Positions 22,217 to 30,262 of a stretch of DNA of 45,649 nucleotides are shown piece after piece. Position 1 is the stretch's first letter; the number at the start of each line of letters is the position of its first letter. The translations under genes were made by a program, and so were the position numbers. Source of the DNA: JAZNQL01 sp045531205 (GTDB lineage: Bacteria; Bacillota; Clostridia; UMGS1883; UMGS1540); assembly GCA_045531205.1 (NCBI GenBank), contig JAZSDN010000093.1:1-45649 (forward strand). Reading direction: 5' to 3'. Below the pieces are notes generated by a model. That model was given only the letters and a program-made list of their open reading frames with translations. It was not told where the DNA came from and made no database searches.

Positions 22217-23127
22217 AAAATCTTAAAATAACAACCTCCGAAATTGCAAGAATATGCGGTGTTTCGCAAGGAACTGTTGACAGAGCTTTGAACAACCGTT
22301 CCGACATCAAAGCCGAAACAAAGCAAAAGATTTTAGAAGTTGCAAGACAATACGGCTATAGAAATATTAATGTTTATCCCGATTGTATTACAGAACAGGT
22401 CGGGGTTGTGGTATTCGATTTAAAAAACGAATATTTTTCAGACCTTGTAACCGAAATAGAGTTTATTTTAAGAGAAAAAGGTTACGCTGCCACCGTAATG
22501 ATGACACACTATAACCAGCAGTACGAGATAGAGTGTATACGTAATCTTTATAATATGGGAGTAAAGGGAGTTGTTTTGTGTGCCATAAATAACGGCAAGG
22601 AGTTCGAAAATTATTTAAAGCTTTTTGATATGCCCATAGTTGCGGTAGGGAATAAAATTGACGGGATACCATATATCGGTATCGACGATTTTACAGCAAT
22701 GAAGGAAATGACACAGAATGCGTTAAAAGAAAACCCCGAAAATATTATTTATTTCTCTCCCGCCCTGCGATATAACGATGCCTACGCACAGATATTAAGA
22801 TACAAAGGCTTTTTAAATGCCATAGGAAATAATAAGCATACAGTGGTTACGGATATTAAAAATATCAGGGAAGATTATGATGAAAAAACAACAGTTATCT
22901 GTTCTACCGATTATTATGCAATGAAGGTTCATTTTAAAGCAAAAAATGCAAAGGTTTTGGGATTTGATAATATCTCGGCTATTGATAAATACAAGCTTCC
23001 CATTGATACTGTGGGCTATTCAGTAACAGAGGTTGCAAGAAGGGTAATCGAAGCAATTGAAGAAAACAAAAAAGATGATGTAATTATAAAACATACTATT
23101 GTAAAGCATAATAATCAAGGGCTGTAA
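22213..23127 (+). CDS. LacI-family transcriptional regulator
   Basis: The 304-residue protein has an N-terminal LacI helix-turn-helix (TTSEIARICGVSQGTVDRAL, residues 6-25) and hinge (KQKILEVARQYGY). A periplasmic-binding-protein-like effector domain follows (VGVVVFDLKNEYFSDLVTEIE). It is slightly short for the family (about 330-340). Its start overlaps the stop of the GH116 gene by ATGA, so the two are made together. It is the obvious candidate to bind the motif shared by the two hydrolase promoters, giving autoregulation and joint control by a sugar. This link is inferred from position. Confidence 0.88.
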   Translation: MKNLKITTSEIARICGVSQGTVDRALNNRSDIKAETKQKILEVARQYGYRNINVYPDCITEQVGVVVFDLKNEYFSDLVTEIEFILREKGYAATVMMTHYNQQYEIECIRNLYNMGVKGVVLCAINNGKEFENYLKLFDMPIVAVGNKIDGIPYIGIDDFTAMKEMTQNALKENPENIIYFSPALRYNDAYAQILRYKGFLNAIGNNKHTVVTDIKNIREDYDEKTTVICSTDYYAMKVHFKAKNAKVLGFDNISAIDKYKLPIDTVGYSVTEVARRVIEAIEENKKDDVIIKHTIVKHNNQGL

Positions 23128-23150
23128 AATATTTTACAGCCCTTGATTAT
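23111..23150. terminator. 40-bp perfect palindrome terminator
   Basis: The arms 23111-23130 and 23131-23150 are perfect reverse complements with no spacer. The left arm includes the last codons and stop of the lacI gene. The central 20 bases equal those of the terminator at 2431-2450. Confidence 0.8.
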
Positions 23151-23171
23151 TGGGACTTTTTATGATAAAAT
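23143..23171 (+). promoter_or_regulatory. Possible promoter of the ThrE-type exporter genes
   Basis: TTGATT (23143-23148) and TAAAAT (23166-23171) are 17 bases apart. The -35 lies in the right arm of the terminator palindrome. Confidence 0.5.
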
Positions 23172-23205
23172 AATCTTGCAAAATTTACATAAAAGAGGAA
23201 AGCTT

Positions 23206-23958
23206 ATGGAAGGTTTATTGAATCTTGCAATGGAAATAGGGGAACAGATGCTTATTTGCGGCGGCGAAGTACACAGAGCAGAAGAAAGTGTAACGCGTAT
23301 GTGCAAAGCCTTCGGTGCGAAAAGAGCAGATGTTTTTATAATAACAAGCAGTATGGTTGCAACAGTTTACACCCCTGACGGGGAGATATTTACCCAGACA
23401 AGAAGAATAACCCTAGCAGATACAGACTTCGAAAAGCTTCACAGATTAAATGCACTTTCGCGAAAAATATGTGAAGAAAAGCTTACAGAAGAACAAATAA
23501 AAGAAGAGCTTGCAAAAGCAATATCCTGCAAACAATATCCTTTTTACCTTTCGGTATTATGCTACGCAATTATAGCTGCGGCGTTTACCCTCTTTTTTGG
23601 CGGCACGCTTATAGAATCGTTTATATCTTTGTTTGTTGGAGCAATTGTACGTTTTGTTATAGCCTTTTCTGAAAAAACCTCGTTTAACAAAATCTTTTCA
23701 AAATTCACTTCGTCGGTTGTTGCAACATTTTTAGCATTTTTAGCAGTAAAAGCCGGCGTTATAATAAGTGTAGATAAAATTATTATAGGTAATATTATGA
23801 CTCTTATTCCGGGAATAGGTCTTACAAACGCACTGCGTGATTTGTTTATGGGTGACAGTATAGCAGGTCTTTTAAGAACAATAGAAGCAGCACTTACAGC
23901 TCTTGCAATTGCAGCAGGATATTTTCTTGTAGTTGTTTTGGGAGGGTTTATTTTATGA
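23206..23958 (+). CDS. Threonine/serine exporter, ThrE N-terminal-half protein
   Basis: The start at 23206 follows AGAGGAAAG; an upstream in-frame start has no ribosome binding site. The 250-residue protein has the soluble ThrE_1 (DUF1212) domain, with the pattern MLICGGEVHRAEESVTRMCKAFG near the N-terminus and SSMVATVYTPDGE. About five membrane helices follow, including the conserved IMTLIPGIGLTNALRDLFMGD stretch (about 200-220). ThrE in Corynebacterium is one long polypeptide; Firmicutes often split it in two as here. The partner gene overlaps by ATGA. The pair probably exports small amino acids. Confidence 0.85.
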   Translation: MEGLLNLAMEIGEQMLICGGEVHRAEESVTRMCKAFGAKRADVFIITSSMVATVYTPDGEIFTQTRRITLADTDFEKLHRLNALSRKICEEKLTEEQIKEELAKAISCKQYPFYLSVLCYAIIAAAFTLFFGGTLIESFISLFVGAIVRFVIAFSEKTSFNKIFSKFTSSVVATFLAFLAVKAGVIISVDKIIIGNIMTLIPGIGLTNALRDLFMGDSIAGLLRTIEAALTALAIAAGYFLVVVLGGFIL

Positions 23959-24407
23959 CGCAAAACGAAATAGTACAGATTATAGCAGGCTTTATAGGCT
24001 CGGTTGGATTTGGAGTACTTTTTAATATAAAAGGAAAAAGACTTTTAATGGCTGGACTTGGCGGATTATTATCGTGGCTTTTATTTTGTATTTTTAACGA
24101 TTATATAAAAAATGACGCAGTAAATTATTTTGCGGTTTCGTGTCTTATTTCGATTTATGCAGAAATAATGGCAAGAATATTAAAAACCCCTGCAACCGCT
24201 TTTACCATTACTTCACTGATTCCGCTTATCCCCGGCGGCTCGCTTTACTATACAATGGCGTACGCCTTCGAAAGCACTTCAGGGAACTTTTTGGAAAAAG
24301 GGATATATACTCTTCAGCTTGCAGCGGCTTTGGCACTTGGGATTATTGTTGCGGCGGCTGTAACCAAAATAGTAGTTCCGCCTGCAAAACAAAAAATTAG
24401 CAAATAG
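23955..24407 (+). CDS. Threonine/serine exporter, ThrE_2 (DUF3815) small subunit
   Basis: This 150-residue, highly hydrophobic protein has about four membrane helices and the ThrE_2 landmarks FGVLFNIKGKRLLMAGLGG (about 18-36) and TSLIPLIPGGSLYYTM (about 94-109). It completes the split exporter with the upstream gene, overlapping it by four bases, so the two should be made in equal amounts. A short terminator follows. Confidence 0.85.
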   Translation: MTQNEIVQIIAGFIGSVGFGVLFNIKGKRLLMAGLGGLLSWLLFCIFNDYIKNDAVNYFAVSCLISIYAEIMARILKTPATAFTITSLIPLIPGGSLYYTMAYAFESTSGNFLEKGIYTLQLAAALALGIIVAAAVTKIVVPPAKQKISK

Positions 24408-24408
24408 A

Positions 24409-24430
24409 ACATCCCTCAAGGGGTGTTTTA
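24409..24430 (+). terminator. Intrinsic terminator
   Basis: A 7-bp stem ACATCCC/GGGGTGT (24409-24415 with 24420-24426, one T-G pair) is followed by TTTATTT. Confidence 0.65.
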
Positions 24431-24461
24431 TTTGCGCTTTTCTTTAAAAGTATTATAAAGC

Positions 24462-24490
24462 TTGAATTCTTTATATTTTTATGATAACAT
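24462..24490 (+). promoter_or_regulatory. Possible promoter of the oxidoreductase gene
   Basis: TTGAAT (24462-24467) and TAACAT (24485-24490) are spaced by 17 bases, about 30 bases before the coding start. Confidence 0.5.
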
Positions 24491-24521
24491 ATCAGTGTAT
24501 GTATAAAGAGGAGGAGATATT

Positions 24522-25565
24522 ATGAAATTGAGATGGGGCGTAATAGGCTGCGGGGGTATTGCCGACAGAAGAACTATCCCCGGTATGATGGATGCTGAAA
24601 ATGCGGAGCTTTGTGCAGTAATGGATGCAAATATTGATTCTGCAAAAAGAGTGTGCGAAAAATACGGAGCAAAATATGCTTTTGACAGCATAGAAGAACT
24701 TCTTAAAACAGACGAAATTGAGGCTGTGTATATTGCATCACCCGTTTTTTGCCATTTAGAACAGGTAGAAGCAGCGGCAAAAGCAAAAAAACATATTTTG
24801 CTTGAAAAACCCTTGGGACTTGATGTAAAAGAAGCAGAAAAAATAGAAAAAATATGTAAAAAGTACGGTGTAAAACTTTGTACTGCGTTTATGATGCGTT
24901 TCCACGCATATCATCAGAAAATACGCGAAATTATACAAAGCGGAGCCTTGGGAGAAATAGTTTCGGCAAGAGCACAGTTTACCTGCTGGTATCCCGAAAT
25001 GGCAAATGTATGGCGTCAGAACAAAAAGCTTTCGGGCGGCGGTGCACTTATGGATTTAGGGGTACATTCTGTTGACTTAATCCGTTACATAACAGGGCTT
25101 GAAGCTGAATATGTTTCCTCTATGTCGGGAAATCAGATTTTTAAATACAGCGTAGAGGATGCAGGCAGTATTATGATGAAGCTATCAAACGGAGCAATAG
25201 CTTATGTTGATTCAAACTTCAACGTGCCCGACGAAGCAAGCGAAAGCAAGCTTGAATTTTATGGCACAAAGGGCTGTATAATAGCAAGCAATACTCTTTC
25301 ACAGGTTGAAGGCGGGGAAGTAAAGCTTATTTTGGCCGACGATTCTGTAGGCTACGATGCTATGCAGCAAAGAGATAACACAAAGGTATCAAAAATCGAC
25401 GTTGAGTTTGGCAATATGTATACAAAAGAAATCACAGCATTCGGAGAGGCTGTTTTAGATAATAAAGAGGTTGCCGTATCGGCATCCGATGCAATAAAAA
25501 CTCAAAAAATTATTGATGCGGCATATAAATCAAGCCAAACCAAAAAATTTATAAAAATAAACTGA
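24522..25565 (+). CDS. Gfo/Idh/MocA-family NAD(P)-dependent oxidoreductase
   Basis: The 347-residue protein begins with a Rossmann fold (WGVIGCGGIADRRTIPG). It contains the family EKP motif (LLEKPLGLDVKEAE, about 92-105), where the lysine takes part in catalysis, and a second conserved region SGGGALMDLGVHSVDLIRY (about 170-188) with the usual histidine. Members oxidise or reduce sugars, inositols and related polyols; sequence alone does not give the substrate. A GAGGAGA ribosome binding site precedes the ATG. The MATE pump gene follows after 16 bases and may be co-transcribed. Confidence 0.88.
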   Translation: MKLRWGVIGCGGIADRRTIPGMMDAENAELCAVMDANIDSAKRVCEKYGAKYAFDSIEELLKTDEIEAVYIASPVFCHLEQVEAAAKAKKHILLEKPLGLDVKEAEKIEKICKKYGVKLCTAFMMRFHAYHQKIREIIQSGALGEIVSARAQFTCWYPEMANVWRQNKKLSGGGALMDLGVHSVDLIRYITGLEAEYVSSMSGNQIFKYSVEDAGSIMMKLSNGAIAYVDSNFNVPDEASESKLEFYGTKGCIIASNTLSQVEGGEVKLILADDSVGYDAMQQRDNTKVSKIDVEFGNMYTKEITAFGEAVLDNKEVAVSASDAIKTQKIIDAAYKSSQTKKFIKIN

Positions 25566-25581
25566 CTTCTTGGAGGAAAAT

Positions 25582-27000
25582 TTGACTAAAGCATTATTTT
25601 CAGATAAAAAATTCTGGGGCTCAATGATTACCCTTGCACTGCCCATAGCAGTGCAAAACCTTTTAACAAGCTCGTTTACACTTATTGATACTTTAATGGT
25701 AGGTCAGCTTGGAGATATAAGCCTTGCCGCTGTTGGTATGGCAGGGCAGTGGAGCTGGCTTTTAAATATGCTCACCTTTGGTATATGCTCGGGAGCAGTA
25801 ATGTTTTTTTCGCAGTTTTACGGCGAAGGTAACGATAGCGGATTTAAGCATACTTATGGAATAGCCATTGTATCAGGACTTTTGTGCAGCTTTGTTTTTA
25901 TGCTTGCGGGATTTTTTGCACCAAAAGCTATAATAAGCATTTTTAACCGTACCCCTGCGGTTTTGGCAGAAGGGGTAAGCTATTTAAAAATAGCAGTATT
26001 TTCGTATCCTGCAGTAATGCTTAATATGCTTGTAAATATGGTACTTCGTGCAACAAAGAGAGTTAAGCTGCCAATGTATGTATCGGTGTTTACAACTGTA
26101 CTTAACGCAATTTTGGACTATGCTCTTATTTTCGGGGCATTCGGTCTGCCAAGGCTTGGGGTACAGGGTGCGGCTATTGCAACGGTAATATCAGCCTGGT
26201 CAGGCCCCGTAATTATATTTTTAATAACAGCTTTTTTGCGTGACGATATTTTTTATGCCCCGCCAAAAGCACTTTTTGGGTTTGATAAAAAGTTTGCAAT
26301 GTTATTTTTTAAGCGTGCCGTTCCCGTTATTATGAACGAAACCTTATGGGGACTTGGCACAGTTGTATACAACGCAATTTTTTCAAACATCGGTTACGAA
26401 TATTCGGCAGCAGTTTCAATTTTGCGTACCTTCGAAAATATAGCCCTTGCATTTTTTATAGGTCTTATAAGTGCATGCAGCGTAATTGTAGGTCAGGATA
26501 TAGGCAGCGGCAGAATAGAAGAAGGCTACAACAACGCAAAGCGTTATCTTATTGCTGTTACGGCATTCGGGGCTATAGTTTGCGTTACGGTTATTCTTTT
26601 AAGAGAACAGCTTGTAGGAATATTCAATTTAGGCGGAGCAATTTCCGAAAAAACCCTTTTGGCGGCAAAAGGTATAATGGTTGTATATGCACTTGAGCTT
26701 GTGGTAAGAAACATTCCTTATGCTTCAATTGTAGGTATTTTCCGTTCGGGCGGCGACACAAAAAACGGAATGAAATACGATATTTCCTGCCTTTGGGGCA
26801 TTTCGATTCCCCTTACCCTTTTTGTGGCAATTGTATTAAAACCGCCGTTTCTTATAGTTTTTATATGCAGTTACGTGTTTGAAGATTATATAAAAGCCTT
26901 TTTATGTATGAAGCATTTTGTATCAAAAAAATGGATTAAACCTGTAACACAAACTGGAAAAGCTGCCTTAAAGGAGTATCTTGACGAAAAAATGATTTAA
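25582..27000 (+). CDS. MATE-family efflux transporter
   Basis: The most likely start is a TTG at 25582, five bases after GGAGG (25572-25576); a TTG at 25570 overlaps that signal and no ATG is available nearby. The protein of about 472 residues has 12 membrane segments in two homologous halves, beginning ITLALPIAVQNLLTSSFTLIDTLMVGQLG, a clear MATE opening (shown in parts: LALPIAVQN, then DTLMVGQLG). MATE pumps expel cationic drugs or metabolites using Na+ or H+ gradients. It follows the oxidoreductase gene closely. A promoter for the next unit lies in its last codons. Confidence 0.88.
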   Translation: MTKALFSDKKFWGSMITLALPIAVQNLLTSSFTLIDTLMVGQLGDISLAAVGMAGQWSWLLNMLTFGICSGAVMFFSQFYGEGNDSGFKHTYGIAIVSGLLCSFVFMLAGFFAPKAIISIFNRTPAVLAEGVSYLKIAVFSYPAVMLNMLVNMVLRATKRVKLPMYVSVFTTVLNAILDYALIFGAFGLPRLGVQGAAIATVISAWSGPVIIFLITAFLRDDIFYAPPKALFGFDKKFAMLFFKRAVPVIMNETLWGLGTVVYNAIFSNIGYEYSAAVSILRTFENIALAFFIGLISACSVIVGQDIGSGRIEEGYNNAKRYLIAVTAFGAIVCVTVILLREQLVGIFNLGGAISEKTLLAAKGIMVVYALELVVRNIPYASIVGIFRSGGDTKNGMKYDISCLWGISIPLTLFVAIVLKPPFLIVFICSYVFEDYIKAFLCMKHFVSKKWIKPVTQTGKAALKEYLDEKMI

Positions 27001-27009
27001 TGATACAAT
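26981..27009 (+). promoter_or_regulatory. Promoter of the envelope-polymer module
   Basis: TTGACG (26981-26986) and TACAAT (27004-27009) are spaced by 17 bases; the -35 lies within the last codons of the MATE gene. It stands about 33 bases ahead of the next coding start. Confidence 0.6.
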
Positions 27010-27041
27010 ATTGATATAAAAATAGCAAAGGAGAGATTTCG

Positions 27042-28205
27042 GTGAACAAAAATATAATATCCGTAATGTTTTCTTTGCTTTATAGTGCCCTTTCGGGGAA
27101 TCTTTTAAAAGACGAAGAAAAGGCTTTGTATAAAGAGGAAATGCTTCCTGCTTTATACGAATTATCAAAAAAGCACGATGTTGAAAACATAGTTTGCTTT
27201 GCGCTTAATAAAAACGAGCTTTTGCAGGATGGAGAATTTTTAAAAGAATTTAAAAAGCAACAGCTTACAGCACTGTACCGCTACGGAAAACAAACGGGTG
27301 AATTTTTAAAAATATGCAAAATATTTGAAAACGAAAAAATCCCTTTTATTCCGCTAAAAGGTGCAGTAATACGCCCATTTTATCCCCAAGGCTTTATGAG
27401 GACAAGCTGCGATATTGATATTTTGGTGCACGAAGAAGACCTTGACAGGGCAGTAGATGCCCTGGTGCAGACTGGGTGGGAAGTTCGCGGCAAAAAGAAT
27501 TTTCACGATATTTCGCTTTTTATGCAAAACGAGGTGCATTTAGAACTACACTTTAACATTAAAGAAAGCAAAGAAAATATAGATTCCTTGCTCGGTAAAG
27601 TGTGGGAATACAGCACTCCCGTAAAAGAAGGCTCGTTTGAATACAGGCAGACAAACGAATATCTTATATTTCATATTCTCTCACACACGTCATATCACTT
27701 TTTGCGTGGTGGCTGCGGTATAAAACCCTTTGCAGATTTATATGTTCTTAAACATAAAATGGGGTACGACAAAGATGCTGTTATGCAGTTTTGTAAAGAT
27801 TGCAGCATAGATTCTTTTGCACAAAACGCATTTTTGCTTGAAGAGGTATGGTTTGAAGGAAAAAGCCACACTCAAAACACCGCAAAAATTGAAGAATATA
27901 TCTTAACAGGCGGTGTGTACGGCACAATTGAGCAAAGGGTAGCGGTAGCAAACATAAAAGCAGGCGGCAAATTCAAAAACATTATAAACAGAATTTTTAT
28001 GCCGTACGAAATGTTGATTTTAAGATACGAAAAACTAAAAAACCGCAAATATCTTACCCCCGTTTTCTGGGTTGTAAGATGGGTTGAAACCATTTTTCGT
28101 GGCAGACTTTCGTATTCTGTTAAAGAAGCGAAAGCAAACAAAAATATTACCCGAGAAACAACCGACAGGGTAGAAGAGCTTTTAAAAGATATAGGCTTAA
28201 AATAA
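27042..28205 (+). CDS. Nucleotidyltransferase-family protein (NTP_transf_5-like)
   Basis: The start is a GTG at 27042 after AAAGGAGAG. The 387-residue protein has the nucleotidyltransferase-like core IPFIPLKGAVIRPFYP (about 103-118) followed by RTSCDIDILVHEEDLDRA (about 124-141), whose D-x-D pair would bind metal. A helical C-terminal region starts with QTNEYLIFHILSHTSYHF. Members often sit in capsule or polysaccharide clusters, but their reaction is mostly unknown. Here it opens a run of envelope genes (epimerase, lipoprotein, MBOAT, DHHW), so a role in making a surface glycan is likely. Confidence 0.78.
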   Translation: MNKNIISVMFSLLYSALSGNLLKDEEKALYKEEMLPALYELSKKHDVENIVCFALNKNELLQDGEFLKEFKKQQLTALYRYGKQTGEFLKICKIFENEKIPFIPLKGAVIRPFYPQGFMRTSCDIDILVHEEDLDRAVDALVQTGWEVRGKKNFHDISLFMQNEVHLELHFNIKESKENIDSLLGKVWEYSTPVKEGSFEYRQTNEYLIFHILSHTSYHFLRGGCGIKPFADLYVLKHKMGYDKDAVMQFCKDCSIDSFAQNAFLLEEVWFEGKSHTQNTAKIEEYILTGGVYGTIEQRVAVANIKAGGKFKNIINRIFMPYEMLILRYEKLKNRKYLTPVFWVVRWVETIFRGRLSYSVKEAKANKNITRETTDRVEELLKDIGLK

Positions 28206-28224
28206 ACTTTAAAGGAGTTTTTTT

Positions 28225-29409
28225 ATGAATATAAAAACAGACTATTCTGATGTGAAATTCAAAGAAAACGGCAAGCTTAAGCTTTTGATTATTGTAGGCA
28301 CACGGCCTGAAATAATACGTCTTGCGGCAGTTATAAAAAAATGCCGTCAGTATTTTGACTGCATTTTGGCACACACAGGGCAGAACTATGACTACACTTT
28401 AAACGGAGTTTTCTTTTCTGATTTAAAGCTTGATGCTCCCGAGGTTTATATGGATGCAGTGGGCGACGATTTGGGCGAAACTGTAGGCAATATTATAAAC
28501 TGCTCATATAAGCTTATGAATCAGATAAAGCCTGACGCCCTGCTTATACTTGGCGACACAAACTCGTGTCTTTCCGCAATAGCGGCAAAACGCCTGCATA
28601 TTCCCATTTTCCACATGGAAGCGGGCAACCGTTGCAAGGACGAATGTCTGCCTGAAGAAACTAACCGCAGAATTGTTGACATTATTTCGGATGTAAACCT
28701 TGCTTATTCCGAGCATGCAAGAAGATACCTGCACGAATGCGGACTTCCTAAAGAGCGCACCTATGTTACAGGCTCGCCCATGGCAGAGGTTTTGCATCAG
28801 AATCTTGAAGATATAAAATCAAGCGATATTTTAACAAAGCTCGGACTTGAAAAGAAAAAATATATTCTTCTCTCTGCTCACAGAGAAGAAAATATTGATA
28901 CCGAGAAAAATTTCTTAAGTCTTTTTACCGCTATCAATAAAATGGCAGAAAAATATGATATGCCAATTCTTTATTCCTGCCACCCGCGTTCCAAAAAACG
29001 TCTTGCAGAAAGCGGATTTGAGCTTGATAAGAGAGTGATTCAGCACGAGCCTTTAGGCTTTCACGATTATAACAACTTGCAGATGAACGCATTCGCAGTT
29101 GTATCCGACAGCGGAACCCTGCCCGAAGAATCAAGCTTTTTCACAAGCATTGGACAAGCTTTCCCTGCGGTTTGTATAAGAACCTCAACCGAACGCCCCG
29201 AAGCGCTTGACAAAGCCTGCTTTATACTTGCAGGTATCGACGAAAAATCGCTTCTTCAGTCAGTAGAAACAGCTATAGCTATGACGGAAAATCAAGATAA
29301 CGGAATACCCGTGCCCGACTATGTGGAAGAAAATGTTTCCACAAAGGTTTGCAAAATAATACAATCCTACACAGGAGTTGTAAATAAAATGGTTTGGAGA
29401 AAATTTTAA
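28225..29409 (+). CDS. wecB: Non-hydrolysing UDP-sugar 2-epimerase (WecB family)
   Basis: The enzyme interconverts C2 epimers of UDP-activated N-acetylated sugars. The 394-residue protein carries IIVGTRPEIIRLAAVI (about 23-38), HTGQNYDYTLNGVFF, LGDTNSCLSA, HMEAGNRCKDECLPEETNRR (about 131-150) and VSDSGTLPEES near residue 295. The G-N-R and E-E-T-N-R-R wording is closer to the Cap5G/WbjD (UDP-2-acetamido-2,6-dideoxytalose 2-epimerase) branch than to plain WecB, so the product could be a 6-deoxy amino sugar instead of UDP-ManNAc. It follows the nucleotidyltransferase gene by 19 bases with AAAGGAG as ribosome binding site. Confidence 0.85.
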   Translation: MNIKTDYSDVKFKENGKLKLLIIVGTRPEIIRLAAVIKKCRQYFDCILAHTGQNYDYTLNGVFFSDLKLDAPEVYMDAVGDDLGETVGNIINCSYKLMNQIKPDALLILGDTNSCLSAIAAKRLHIPIFHMEAGNRCKDECLPEETNRRIVDIISDVNLAYSEHARRYLHECGLPKERTYVTGSPMAEVLHQNLEDIKSSDILTKLGLEKKKYILLSAHREENIDTEKNFLSLFTAINKMAEKYDMPILYSCHPRSKKRLAESGFELDKRVIQHEPLGFHDYNNLQMNAFAVVSDSGTLPEESSFFTSIGQAFPAVCIRTSTERPEALDKACFILAGIDEKSLLQSVETAIAMTENQDNGIPVPDYVEENVSTKVCKIIQSYTGVVNKMVWRKF

Positions 29410-29427
29410 AATAACAAGGAGAAAAGT

Positions 29428-30204
29428 ATGAAAAAAATATTAGCAATTCTTTTAGCAATAACCTTACTCTTTGCGTTTACCGCTTGCGGAAATAATGCGG
29501 AAGATGCAACAAACGACGTTCCCGTAAACCAGGAAACAGATGCACCTGAAAATCAGGATAACACAGATGCAGACAAGCCGGAGGATAAGCCCGCTGATGC
29601 ACCTGCAGATAAACCCGCAGATAAACCTGCTGACAAACCTGCAGACAAGCCCGCTGATAAGCCGGCAGACAAACCTGCAGATGCCCCCGCAGACAAGCCC
29701 GCAGATAAACCTGTTGACACACCTGCGGACAAGCCCGCAGATAAACCCGCAGACAAACCCGCTGATAAACCCGCAGACAAGCCCGCAGATAAACCTGCAG
29801 AAACTCCCAAAACTGTCGGTAACGCACTTTTGGCAGAATTTAAAACAAAAGCAACCGCATCCCAAAGTGCACAGAGCATAGCAGATTCATTGGCACAAAG
29901 CTCACTTCTTCCTTTTATGGCAGGAGCATCACCTGTTGAACCCGGCTACCTTGCTGGCTTTAAAGAAGAAATACACGACTTTAAAGAAGGTGCAATGTTC
30001 GGACCTATGATAGGCTCTATTGCGTTTGTAGGATATGTATTCGAGCTTGAAGATTCAGGAAAAGTACAAGGCTTTATATCAAACTTAAAGAAAAATGCAG
30101 ACCTTCGCTGGAACATCTGTGTTGAAGCGGAAGAAATGGTAACAGGAAGCGTTGGCAACAAAGTATTTTTTGTAATGTGTCCAAAAAATTTTGAAGAAGA
30201 ATAA
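29428..30204 (+). CDS. Lipoprotein with DKPA tetrapeptide repeats
   Basis: A lipoprotein signal peptide ends in LFAFTAC (Cys20). A stalk of about 22 tetrapeptide units of D-K-P-A type (with variants DAPA, DKPV, DTPA) runs from about residue 49 to 128. A globular domain of about 125 residues follows (ALLAEFKTKATASQ, SIADSLAQSSLLPFMAG, GPMIGSIAFVGYVFEL, VGNKVFFVMCPK). I do not recognise this domain. The Pro-rich charged stalk would hold it away from the membrane, possibly across the cell wall. It lies between the epimerase and the MBOAT acyltransferase, so it may take part in displaying or modifying the surface polymer. Confidence 0.75.
   Translation: MKKILAILLAITLLFAFTACGNNAEDATNDVPVNQETDAPENQDNTDADKPEDKPADAPADKPADKPADKPADKPADKPADKPADAPADKPADKPVDTPADKPADKPADKPADKPADKPADKPAETPKTVGNALLAEFKTKATASQSAQSIADSLAQSSLLPFMAGASPVEPGYLAGFKEEIHDFKEGAMFGPMIGSIAFVGYVFELEDSGKVQGFISNLKKNADLRWNICVEAEEMVTGSVGNKVFFVMCPKNFEEE
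29573..29812 (+). repeat. 12-bp coding tandem repeat (DKPA units)
   Basis: The 12-base unit encoding A-D-K-P is repeated about 20 times with heavy use of synonymous codons (GCA/GCT, GAC/GAT, AAG/AAA, CCC/CCT/CCG). The amino-acid pattern is therefore better kept than the DNA pattern, which points to selection on the protein. Confidence 0.85.
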
Positions 30205-30262
30205 ATAAAAGTATTACAGGGGACGACATATAATCGCCCCCTGATTTTACGGAGAATAAAAT

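Noticed and set aside
29464..29879. Minus-strand frames with Gly-Leu-Ser-Ala or Cys-Gly repeats
   Set aside because: They are antisense shadows of the DKPA repeat in the lipoprotein gene and lack start signals.
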